DNA of 38,782 nucleotides, taken from Candidatus Saccharibacteria bacterium UBA6575. GTDB taxonomy: Bacteria; Patescibacteriota; Saccharimonadia; Saccharimonadales; Saccharimonadaceae. Where the stretch lies: positions 18,736 to 57,517 of the forward strand of contig DJJF01000040.1 in the NCBI GenBank assembly GCA_002434005.1, written 5' to 3'. Positions 32,130 through 38,782 of this stretch are shown piece by piece; position 1 is the stretch's first letter; each line of letters begins with the position of its first letter. Below the pieces are notes generated by a model. That model saw nothing but the letters and a program-made list of their open reading frames with translations. It did no database searches and was not told where the DNA came from. The translations under genes and the position numbers were made by a program.

Positions 32130-32813
32130 TTATTGTCGGTAACTTCCCTGTGCTTGGTCACTCGTAATCTTACCGTGCTCAAGTGTAACCACACGGCGCT
32201 TTAACCTGTTCACGATTTCAACGTTGTGAGTCGTGAGAAGCACCGTTGTTCCGTAGCGATTAATCTTTTCAAGTAGGCGCACAATGTCCCAGGAGTGCTT
32301 GGGGTCCAGGTTTCCAGTTGGCTCGTCGGCGATCAGAATTTTTGGCTGGCGCACCACAGCACGAGCAATCGCTACGCGTTGGCGTTCACCACCACTCAGC
32401 TGGTGTGGGAACGATTTTTCTTTGCCTGTGAGTCCTACGAGCTCAATCACCTTTGGTACGGTCGTCTTAATTTCACGATTGGTCATGCCAGCGATTTCGA
32501 GCGCGAATGCAATATTTTCAAATACCGTCCGCTGTGGCAACAGTTTGAAATCCTGGAACACAACACCGATCTTACGACGCAGCAGAGGAATGTGTTTATC
32601 TTTTAACGTGTCGTAATCAATACCGCCAACCACAATCTTGCCGCTGGTTGGTTTTTCTTCGCGGGTTAATAGTTTTAGTAGCGTAGACTTACCCGCACCC
32701 GAGGTTCCCACTAATATAACGAACTCCCTGGGCTCGATATGAAGACTAATACGTTGAAGCGCCGGGTTGGTACTTTTTCCGTATGTTTTTGTTACCCTAT
32801 CTAACAAAATCAT
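32130..32813 (-). CDS. ftsE: FtsE, ATPase subunit of FtsEX
   Basis: ABC ATPase that drives FtsX. 227 residues: Walker A GTSGAGKSTLLKL, Q-loop VFQDFKLLPQRTV, signature LSGGERQRVAIARA, Walker B ILIADEPTGNLD and H-loop TTHN. Order and size are standard. Extended -10 TGCTATAAT (core 32822-32827) ends eight bases before the ATG. prfB and an unknown gene are upstream; prfB-ftsE-ftsX is a conserved order in Actinobacteria and others. Confidence 0.97.
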   Translation of the reverse strand: MILLDRVTKTYGKSTNPALQRISLHIEPREFVILVGTSGAGKSTLLKLLTREEKPTSGKIVVGGIDYDTLKDKHIPLLRRKIGVVFQDFKLLPQRTVFENIAFALEIAGMTNREIKTTVPKVIELVGLTGKEKSFPHQLSGGERQRVAIARAVVRQPKILIADEPTGNLDPKHSWDIVRLLEKINRYGTTVLLTTHNVEIVNRLKRRVVTLEHGKITSDQAQGSYRQ

Positions 32814-32821
32814 TTAGGGCA

Positions 32822-32829
32822 ATTATAGC
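32822..32829 (-). promoter_or_regulatory. Extended -10 of ftsE, leaderless
   Basis: TGCTATAAT with TATAAT at 32822-32827, then TGCCCTAA and the ATG at 32813: nearly identical to the glyS start region. Confidence 0.7.
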
Positions 32830-32859
32830 ATAAGTGACTTTCTTGTAGGCTCATGCAAA

Positions 32860-33678
32860 TCAAGCAGATATTTGTATTACATCAGCTAAGTTAAGAATTG
32901 TCGCGCGAATTTCGCGAGTACGAAATTCTAGCAGAAGCCTGTCATCTTCCGATATCTGTAGACGCTGTTCAATGTCAGCAAGTTCGCCAACATCAGGCTT
33001 AATAACGCTCCAGAGTGCGCTCGGGGTGTTGGATTTTTTGAGCAATTGACGTACGAAATCGAGGTTGCTCGGTTCCCTTGTTCCTAATATTTTGATTTCC
33101 GGATTCAATCTTAGTGCGTATTCCCTAGCAGAGTTCGCTACTTGAGCCGCACTCTCTTGCTGTGATTTGGCATGCCGCGAACGGACTGCCATAGTCATTG
33201 CACCAACAGCTAACATTGAAGCACCTACTGAGAAACGCGCATCCGTGGACGCGATCTCTATTGCCAAGCCCGTCGTAATTCCGCTCAGCATCGCAGACAT
33301 ATTAGTCTGCGCGTTATAAATAGGCATATGATCATCAAGAGATTTCACTGAATCGATAGCATCAATCGCGTCGTGATTATCGATAAATAGCACCTCGCCG
33401 GTTTCAGAATCTCCAATTAGAACTATATCCTCACCGTATCGTTCTTCGTCTCTGAATGGTGCTAAACCGCCTGGCGCGCGATTATGAACAACTTTTTCGC
33501 CTCTCGGAATCGGAGGATAATACCTGGTGATTTTGTGTGTGTTCTCATGACTATAGTTAAGCCATGTGCGTTTTAGTACATCGGCTTCAAACCAATATCC
33601 TGCTCGCTTATCGCGCATATTATCGCTATATAGCAAAAGGTTTGTGCGGTGCTTCGTGTCGTAATTACTGTCGTACAT
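32860..33678 (-). CDS. Unknown protein with hydrophobic hairpin
   Basis: 272 residues. The first part (1-115) is polar and aromatic-rich (WFEADVLKRTWLNYSHENTH), a middle region has two hydrophobic segments (about 128-146 and 150-166) that could form a membrane hairpin, and the C-terminal third is helical and charged. I do not recognise it. Its ATG lies 14 bases inside the end of prfB, so it is co-transcribed with prfB and perhaps ftsEX. Confidence 0.6.
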   Translation of the reverse strand: MYDSNYDTKHRTNLLLYSDNMRDKRAGYWFEADVLKRTWLNYSHENTHKITRYYPPIPRGEKVVHNRAPGGLAPFRDEERYGEDIVLIGDSETGEVLFIDNHDAIDAIDSVKSLDDHMPIYNAQTNMSAMLSGITTGLAIEIASTDARFSVGASMLAVGAMTMAVRSRHAKSQQESAAQVANSAREYALRLNPEIKILGTREPSNLDFVRQLLKKSNTPSALWSVIKPDVGELADIEQRLQISEDDRLLLEFRTREIRATILNLADVIQISA

Positions 33679-34744
33679 AGCTTAGGAAGTTCTCAATAAA
33701 ACCATCAATCTTCCCATCCAAAACGCTTTTCGCGTCTTTGTCTTCGTACTTCGTTCGTGTATCTTTCACCATTGTGTACGGGTGAAGCACATAATTCCGA
33801 ATCTGACTGCCCCAGTTTGCGGATTCACCAGCTTTCAAATCGCTTAGACTTTCAGCATGTTGCTCCATTTGTAGCTGGGCTAACTTTGAACGCAAAATCC
33901 GCATAGCTGTTTCTTTGTTTTGCAGCTGTGAGCGTTCGTTCTGGATTGCAACAACAGTATTGGTTGGCAGATGCGTAATACGAACGGCTGAGTCGGTCGT
34001 ATTAACCGACTGGCCGCCGTGGCCACCAGCGCGGTACACATCAATTTTTAGATCCTTGTCGTCAATCTGTACTTCTTCAGGTGCATCAACACGAGGTAGG
34101 ACTTCTACGAGTGCGAAGCTGGTCTGTCGAAGATTATCAGAATTGAACGGGCTTAGGCGAACCAAACGGTGTACGCCATGTTCACTACGAAGCTTACCGT
34201 AGGCATTCGCACCACTAACCTCAATGACGCTTGTCTTGATGCCAGCTTCTTCACCCGTAGATCGCTCAACCTGTGTAGTTTGCATACCAGATTTTTCCGC
34301 CCAACGTAGGTACATACGCTCTAGTATTTCAGCCCAGTCTTGTGCGTCAGTCCCGCCCACACCAGCGGTTATACGAAGGATTGCATCGTGGTCGTCAAAC
34401 GGGCCACTGTACAGCAGGTCTTTCTTACGTTCCGATAGTTCCGCCTCGAGTGCACGCAACTGAGACTCGAACTCCTTTTGCATGGAATCATCGCCCATTG
34501 CCATTAGCTCCAGAATATCTCCTACTTGTGCGTTCAGTGTCTGCCACGGGTCAATCGTACTTCGAAGTCCCGCTGCCTGTTTGCTTAACTCCTGTGCATG
34601 TGCAGGATCGTTCCATACCTCAGGTACGGAGAGCTGTTCATCGAGCTCCGCTAATTTGATTGATTTACCGGCTATATCAAGCCGTGTCATCGCATCGGCT
34701 ATGTCTGACTGCAGCGAGGTTGCACGTTTCTCAAGAGGTTGCAT
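33665..34744 (-). CDS. prfB: Peptide chain release factor 2
   Basis: RF2 ends translation at UAA and UGA. 359 residues with the RF2 recognition motif SPF (LSPFNSDNLRQTSF), the catalytic GGQ in YRAGGHGGQSVNTTDS, and the N-terminal PEVWNDPAHAQELSKQ block. The gene has no in-frame stop, so the programmed +1 frameshift used by many prfB genes is absent. I take ATG 34744: the TACAAT -10 (34752-34757) ends seven bases before it, and the upstream 36 residues of the longer frame show no homology. Presence of RF2 fits UGA as stop. Divergent from murI. Confidence 0.96.
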   Translation of the reverse strand: MQPLEKRATSLQSDIADAMTRLDIAGKSIKLAELDEQLSVPEVWNDPAHAQELSKQAAGLRSTIDPWQTLNAQVGDILELMAMGDDSMQKEFESQLRALEAELSERKKDLLYSGPFDDHDAILRITAGVGGTDAQDWAEILERMYLRWAEKSGMQTTQVERSTGEEAGIKTSVIEVSGANAYGKLRSEHGVHRLVRLSPFNSDNLRQTSFALVEVLPRVDAPEEVQIDDKDLKIDVYRAGGHGGQSVNTTDSAVRITHLPTNTVVAIQNERSQLQNKETAMRILRSKLAQLQMEQHAESLSDLKAGESANWGSQIRNYVLHPYTMVKDTRTKYEDKDAKSVLDGKIDGFIENFLSYVRQ

Positions 34745-34779
34745 TCCCTCTATTGTACCACTGGGAGTATACTGGTGGC
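34745..34779. promoter_or_regulatory. 35-base divergent promoter region, prfB(-)/murI(+)
   Basis: Minus TACAAT (34752-34757) ends seven bases before the prfB ATG. Plus TATACT (34768-34773) ends six bases before the murI ATG. The -10 boxes are ten bases apart, so the two promoters should exclude each other. Confidence 0.55.
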
Positions 34780-35424
34780 ATGCGCATAGGAGTATTCGAT
34801 TCCGGGATTGGTGGTGATGCCGTCGCTCATGAGTTACGGAAAGAATTCCCACATGCCGATATCATGACCGTAAGTGACCGTGAACACATGCCCTACGGAA
34901 ATCGTGACGCAAAAGAAATCATCGAACTGACCGAAAAATCAATCACGCCATTTATCCAAAGCGGTTGTGACGTAATCGTGCTTGCTTGCAATACGGCAAC
35001 AGCAGCGGCAATTGACGTTCTGCGCGAGCGTCACCCCACGCAGCCATTCATCGGCCTGGAGCCTATGATTAAACCAGCCGCCGCACTTACAAAAACCGGC
35101 GTGATTGCCGTCCTCGCCACACCCGCCACGCTTGGCAGCGAACGATATTTGCAGTCAAAACATGATTTTGGCGGTGCAGTCCGCATTCTTGAGCCCGACT
35201 GTAGCGACTGGGCGAAACGTATCGAAGCAAACGATATGAACCGCCAACACATAGATAAAATTATTTCTGATTGTATTGCCGAAGGAGTGGATGTAATCGT
35301 ACTTGGCTGCACACATTATCATTGGATAAAGCATGAGATAGCTGAATCTGCTGGATTAAAAGCCGTAGTACTCGAGCCCTCGGAAGCGATTGCTCGTCGA
35401 GTTCGCGAACTACTGCATATTTGA
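34780..35424 (+). CDS. murI: MurI, glutamate racemase (short)
   Basis: Makes D-glutamate for peptidoglycan. 214 residues against about 260 usual. Opening MRIGVFDSGIGG with Asp7-Ser8, catalytic Cys70 in VLACNTATAAA and Cys177 in VLGCTHYHWI are present, as is the ATPATLGS segment. The shortening is mainly in loops and the C-terminus. ATG 34780 gives the family start; a longer upstream frame is non-homologous. murD, the enzyme that uses D-Glu, is found on the other strand 400 bases downstream. Confidence 0.93.
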   Translation: MRIGVFDSGIGGDAVAHELRKEFPHADIMTVSDREHMPYGNRDAKEIIELTEKSITPFIQSGCDVIVLACNTATAAAIDVLRERHPTQPFIGLEPMIKPAAALTKTGVIAVLATPATLGSERYLQSKHDFGGAVRILEPDCSDWAKRIEANDMNRQHIDKIISDCIAEGVDVIVLGCTHYHWIKHEIAESAGLKAVVLEPSEAIARRVRELLHI

Positions 35425-35426
35425 GA

Positions 35427-35454
35427 GTGGCCCGGCAACTGAATGCCGGGCCAC
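35427..35454. terminator. Hairpin between murI and the small GC-rich gene
   Basis: GTGGCCCGGCA (35427-35437) pairs perfectly with TGCCGGGCCAC (35444-35454), an 11-base stem with a 6-base loop, three bases after the murI stop. It can serve both converging genes, though neither side has a T-tract. Confidence 0.7.
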
Positions 35455-35470
35455 AAAGCGGACGCGAAGC

Positions 35471-35719
35471 TCACCGCTGTTGACGCAGGATGATTCGAAC
35501 TGGAAACCGAACTGCTGAGAAGCGGAACGAGCTGTACCTTCCTTCGCCAGCAATCCTTCGCCATTCGAATGGAAACGGATTCCGATTGTGCTCGGCGTCG
35601 TAGTCACGGTCTTCTACGTGCTCCCACAGCACACCGTTTTCGTCCAGCGCAATGTCACCGTACTGGACTTCTTCAGGTGTCGACGCCACCACAAGTGCGT
35701 CACCGATTGGTACGAGCAT
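35471..35719 (-). CDS. Small GC-rich protein, unknown
   Basis: 82 residues starting MLVPIGDALVVAS. The first half has the pattern YGDIALDENGVLWEHVEDRDY, a short strand-turn-strand like small SH3- or beta-barrel domains; the end is Arg-rich. No family recognised. Start at ATG 35719 with GGAAGG eight bases upstream; a GTG at 35728 is possible. GC is about 56-58%, higher than murD and murI around it. Its promoter, leader hairpin and converging terminator match the other GC-rich single genes. Confidence 0.6.
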   Translation of the reverse strand: MLVPIGDALVVASTPEEVQYGDIALDENGVLWEHVEDRDYDAEHNRNPFPFEWRRIAGEGRYSSFRFSAVRFPVRIILRQQR

Positions 35720-35741
35720 CTGGGTCACCTTCCGTAGGTGT

Positions 35742-35803
35742 GGAGCCCTTCGCTGAAATGCGAAAAGCTCCTTTTACTTTAATCCCCTGTGGTATCAATA
35801 CAA
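35742..35803 (-). promoter_or_regulatory. Promoter and leader hairpin of the small GC-rich gene
   Basis: TTGTAT (35798-35803), 16 bases, TAAAGT (35776-35781) on the minus strand. The leader then forms GGAGC/GCTCC plus TTCGC/GCGAA stems (35742-35771) with a 6-base loop, ending before the Shine-Dalgarno sequence. Confidence 0.5.
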
Positions 35804-35813
35804 AGCTGAAGCG

Positions 35814-37046
35814 TTATAGCTCTTGTACAGCAGTAATAAACTGATCACCGCGATCCGCATAACTCTTGAACATATCAAAACTAGCCGCTGCCGGGCTCAA
35901 GATCACTACACTCCCTTCACCAGCGGTTTCGCGCGCTCGCCCTACGATAGCCTTCATATCCCCCTCTTCGCGTACGCATGGTACGCCTGCTTCTTCGCAG
36001 AGTCTTTCAATCGTGTCACCGTTTGAACCAATTGCAATTACAGTAGCAGATGCCTGTTCACAGGATTCAATCAACTCAGTATAATCCGCGCCCTTATCAT
36101 GTCCGCCAAGAATAATTACTTTTGGTTCTTCAAAGCTTGCCAAGGCGGCGATTGCCGATCCCGGAGTTGTAGCGATCGAATCATCGTAATATTTCACACC
36201 GTTCTTTTCGGCCACGAATTTCAAACGATGTGGCAAGCCTGCAAACGAGCTAAGACCTGCCATGACTGCATCTTTGTCTTTAATGTAATCCATGACTGCA
36301 GCTAGTGCGGCAGCTGCGTTTTCTTGATTATGTCGACCGGGCAACTTAACAGAAGATGCTATATCGCCAAGATCAAATGGATACTCGCGCCGTAAACTAG
36401 CAGATGAAATCTGGGCAATATCTCGCGACAGTTGATTGTTTTTATTAAAGACCGTAATGTCGCTTCCGGTCTGGAAACGAACAATGTTAGCTTTTGCATT
36501 CACATATTCATCCATACTGTCGTGTACATCCAAATGATCAGGCTCGATTCCAAGTACAACTGCAATATGCGGAGATTTTTTCACGTCCCACAGTTGAAAA
36601 CTAGAAAGCTCGTACACAACAATGTCGTCAGCCGAAATGTTCGGCAGTTCGGCAAGTGCAGGCGTGCCAATGTTCCCAACTAAGTGAACGTTTTTGCCGG
36701 CAGCTTGTAAAATGCTCGCGATGAGTGAACTGGTTGTCCCTTTGCCTTTGGTTCCGGTTACACCAATGACCGGCGCTGGGCATTTTTCAAGGAATTCGTT
36801 AGTCGCAGACCAAACCTTTTTAGCCGACACAAGTTTTCGCGGAGGTAGTCCGGCTGTGCGAACAACCATCTCGTATTCACTCAGATCATTGTAAGCATCT
36901 GGACCAAGGATTGTTTTAGCGTTTTCTGGTAGAGGCTTATCCGGCACCTGCTTTTCATCTAGAATCGTGACTTCATTTTCAGGCGTATTCCAGTATACGT
37001 AATTTTGTTCGCCCTCCAGGCCATATCCTGCAATCGCGATTTTCAT
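35814..37046 (-). CDS. murD: MurD, UDP-MurNAc-L-Ala:D-Glu ligase
   Basis: Adds D-glutamate to UDP-MurNAc-L-alanine using ATP. 410 residues: N-terminal Rossmann-like domain (IAGYGLEGEQNYVYW), ATP loop VIGVTGTKGKGTTSSLIA, ELSSFQLWD, GIEPDHLDVHDSMDEY, LPGRHNQENAAAA, LPHRLKFV, YYDDSIATTP, ILGGHDKGADY and LSPAAASFDMF, all diagnostic of MurD. The gene is outside the dcw cluster and near murI. It starts three bases after the stop of the M16 peptidase gene. Confidence 0.96.
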   Translation of the reverse strand: MKIAIAGYGLEGEQNYVYWNTPENEVTILDEKQVPDKPLPENAKTILGPDAYNDLSEYEMVVRTAGLPPRKLVSAKKVWSATNEFLEKCPAPVIGVTGTKGKGTTSSLIASILQAAGKNVHLVGNIGTPALAELPNISADDIVVYELSSFQLWDVKKSPHIAVVLGIEPDHLDVHDSMDEYVNAKANIVRFQTGSDITVFNKNNQLSRDIAQISSASLRREYPFDLGDIASSVKLPGRHNQENAAAALAAVMDYIKDKDAVMAGLSSFAGLPHRLKFVAEKNGVKYYDDSIATTPGSAIAALASFEEPKVIILGGHDKGADYTELIESCEQASATVIAIGSNGDTIERLCEEAGVPCVREEGDMKAIVGRARETAGEGSVVILSPAAASFDMFKSYADRGDQFITAVQEL

Positions 37047-37049
37047 TAC

Positions 37050-38345
37050 TTATCGCACCACATCTTTCGGAAATAATGATTCGAACTTATTACTCAAATT
37101 CACAATCTCGTCTTTTTCTTCGCGTGTTACCGCGGCGAGTACCCATGTGTTTGATTCCATAAACTGCTTAGCCGTGTTGACCATCTGCTCGCACGTCACA
37201 GCACGAATCGCATCCGGCACTTTTTCGTAGTCTTTTACAATACCATCTGCAAAGTAGCGATTCGTGTAGAATCCACTAATCTGACTAACCGTTTGCGCCC
37301 CCATTTGGTAGCGGCCCAATGCATAAGATTTCGCAGCTTCAAGCTCGGCATCTGTTACTTTACTTTCACAGACAGCATTTACTTCGCGAACAATAATATC
37401 AAACAGTTGATCGGCTGTTTCATGATTTACTTGGCCACCAAAATCCCAGCTAGAGTCATAAAACCCAGCGGATGTGTCAGAAAAAATGCCATACGCCAAG
37501 CCTTTTGAACGAGCCGCACCATAAATACGTGAGTGCATTGTTCCGGTAAGAATATGATCAAGGCAGTTCATCGCTTCAAGCTCGCCGTCATCAAGTTCTT
37601 TTGGAACCATCATAGATAAACCAAAGGTGATATTACTCGCTTCCTTACGGCGAATAATCGTTGGATTGCCACTCGATAGTTCATCGCGTGGAACATCAAA
37701 GCGTTCACCAGCTTCAAGTTCCCAGCCTTCAAGCATGCGAATGATTTCTTTACGTCGGCCGTGCAGCTTGCCGGCAATTACAAAACGCATGTTGTTAGCC
37801 GTGTGAGTCCTACTGTAATGCTCTTTAATATCGCGCAGCGTTACATTATTTATCGTCTGAAGGCGCTGCCAGAATGTCAGAATATCTTCGCCTAACAGCT
37901 GCTGGATCTTCGGCCATAATACTCGGCTATGATTATTCAGATAGCCAGTCAGCTCCGAGCGCACATTCCCTTTTTCGGCTTCTAGTTCGGCGTTATTGAA
38001 CCGGGGCTGGCAGATCGCGACTTGCTGGAGTTTGAGTATTCGCTCCCACTCAAAATCTGCACAGTCGGCAATATATACCATGGAAAGATCGCTCGTAAAT
38101 GCATTGTGGTATGCGCCGTTTTTCGTAAATTCAGCTTCGTAGTCGTGTTCACTCCTAAACTGCGCATTGGCACCGAATGCCATGTGTTCCATAATGTGCG
38201 CCGTTTCGTAGATATCCTTGTGCTTAACGTATCGGTTACCTGCACGGAACTGGAACTGAAAACTCATCACCGTAGCGCCAGGAATATCAACCAGTAGGCC
38301 TCGTGCCCCATTCTTTAATCGTATTTCCTGCGTACTGTGCTTCAC
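37050..38345 (-). CDS. M16-family metallopeptidase
   Basis: A 431-residue zinc peptidase of the pitrilysin/processing-peptidase group, with the inverse zinc motif HIMEH (HxxEH) near residue 50, and the following FRSEHDYEAEF. The downstream glutamate ligand and the C-terminal half-domain (with PKELDDGELEAMNCLDHILTG) are consistent with a complete single-chain two-domain M16 protein. No signal peptide is evident. It starts at GTG 38345, ten bases after AGGAAG. Between secA and murD; substrate unknown. Confidence 0.9.
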   Translation of the reverse strand: MKHSTQEIRLKNGARGLLVDIPGATVMSFQFQFRAGNRYVKHKDIYETAHIMEHMAFGANAQFRSEHDYEAEFTKNGAYHNAFTSDLSMVYIADCADFEWERILKLQQVAICQPRFNNAELEAEKGNVRSELTGYLNNHSRVLWPKIQQLLGEDILTFWQRLQTINNVTLRDIKEHYSRTHTANNMRFVIAGKLHGRRKEIIRMLEGWELEAGERFDVPRDELSSGNPTIIRRKEASNITFGLSMMVPKELDDGELEAMNCLDHILTGTMHSRIYGAARSKGLAYGIFSDTSAGFYDSSWDFGGQVNHETADQLFDIIVREVNAVCESKVTDAELEAAKSYALGRYQMGAQTVSQISGFYTNRYFADGIVKDYEKVPDAIRAVTCEQMVNTAKQFMESNTWVLAAVTREEKDEIVNLSNKFESLFPKDVVR

Positions 38346-38400
38346 GTTCTTTCATCTTCCTGCCCACCGGGTCTTAATACTGTTTATCTATTACCGCGCT

Positions 38401-38782
38401 TTAGCGTCGGGCTTTTTTCTTGTTCTGCCGCTGAGTCTTCTTTTTCTTCTTTGCCGTATTCTTGGCGCGGTTCGTTTCGCTGACCGATTTAACTTTAGTT
38501 ACTTTAAAGTCATCGTCACGGTTGGCTTCACCACTGCCTATTTCGTTCACACCGCGTTCGACTGAACGCTCTGCAAGACGTGTTAGCTCGGTATCGTGAT
38601 CATGGTGATCAGCTGTTACAGCGTCGTGCTTATGAACATGCATCACAGCACGTAAGACTTCCTCGCGAAGTGTTGCCTGCAAACCGTCAAACAATTTTTG
38701 TGACTCACTGCGATATTCAACCAGTGGGTCGCGTTGACCAACGCTGCGCCAATGAATACCGTCACGCAGGTGCTGCATGTTC
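38401..38782 (-). CDS. secA: SecA C-terminal end (partial)
   Basis: SecA is the ATPase that pushes proteins through SecYEG. Only the last 127 codons are in the window. They open NMQHLRDGIHWRSVGQRDPLVEYR, the unmistakable SecA helical-scaffold segment, and continue as a charged linker ending in a lysine-rich tail (TAKKKKKTQRQNKKKARR). The zinc-binding SecA C-terminus with Cys/His is absent, replaced by this basic tail. The start is outside the window. Confidence 0.92.
   Translation of the reverse strand, partial: NMQHLRDGIHWRSVGQRDPLVEYRSESQKLFDGLQATLREEVLRAVMHVHKHDAVTADHHDHDTELTRLAERSVERGVNEIGSGEANRDDDFKVTKVKSVSETNRAKNTAKKKKKTQRQNKKKARR

Noticed and set aside
34650..34744. Programmed +1 frameshift in prfB
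   Set aside because: The frame is continuous from the ATG through the N-terminal domain with no in-frame TGA and no CTTTGA site.
1..38782. Recoded TGA (code 25)
   Set aside because: All recognisable genes end at TAA, TAG or TGA and have no internal TGA at conserved glycines; prfB is present.
1..38782. tRNA genes and CRISPR arrays
   Set aside because: No GGTTCGAATCC-type T-loop with matching acceptor stem and no spaced identical repeats were found on either strand.

Overview
This window reads as chromosomal DNA from a Candidatus Saccharibacteria (TM7)-like member of the Patescibacteria/CPR. That is an inference from compact gene order, short house-keeping proteins, a reduced division/cell-wall cluster and many small membrane proteins of unknown function. 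TGA is a normal stop (for example xseB, the GH1 gene, murI) and no real gene has in-frame TGA, so the glycine-recoded code 25 of Absconditabacteria/Gracilibacteria does not apply. There are no tRNAs, rRNAs, CRISPR arrays, transposases or phage genes that I can see.

Layout. 1-6300: a minus-strand division and cell-wall (dcw) cluster in the order mraZ, rsmH, a 21-codon ORF, ftsL-like, ftsI, mraY, ftsW, murG, with murE, murF and murD absent from their usual places. 6373-9382: a small membrane protein, a GH1 beta-glycosidase and a Pif1-like helicase. 9411-14880: a possible DUF4868/KwaB-like protein, then an apparent four-gene unit of MMPL transporter, haem-type membrane protein, cupredoxin-like protein and a membrane protein of unknown function. 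14998-19833: three GC-rich plus-strand genes set around a scramblase-like gene, a NUDIX gene and glyS. 19884-26656: histidine kinase/receiver/recO, a SAM methyltransferase, xseB/xseA, a flippase-like membrane protein and a THUMP/Trm11-like methylase. 26756-29858: a GC-rich lipoprotein, rpmA, a receiver protein and a CtpA protease. 29918-34744: a CHAP hydrolase, ftsX, ftsE, an unknown gene and prfB. 34780-38782: murI, a small GC-rich gene, murD, an M16 peptidase and the C-terminal end of secA.

How they fit together. Much of the window serves peptidoglycan synthesis and septation: MurI makes D-glutamate, MurD adds it, MraY and MurG make lipid II, FtsW and FtsI polymerise and crosslink it, MraZ probably controls the cluster through four boxes seen upstream, and FtsEX very likely activates the neighbouring coiled-coil CHAP hydrolase. 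RsmH, GlyRS, PrfB and L27 belong to translation; RecO, ExoVII and the Pif1-like helicase to DNA repair.

Two expression styles coexist. Most core genes have a sigma70-like -10 box ending 6-8 bases before the ATG, which predicts leaderless mRNAs and moves several start codons. In contrast, five GC-rich single genes (14998, 18239, 19078, 27325 minus, 35719 minus) have longer leaders with Shine-Dalgarno sequences, promoters with 16-17-base spacers, and adjacent strong hairpins. Those genes, with a shared operator-like box at two of their promoters, are the best candidate here for something undescribed.
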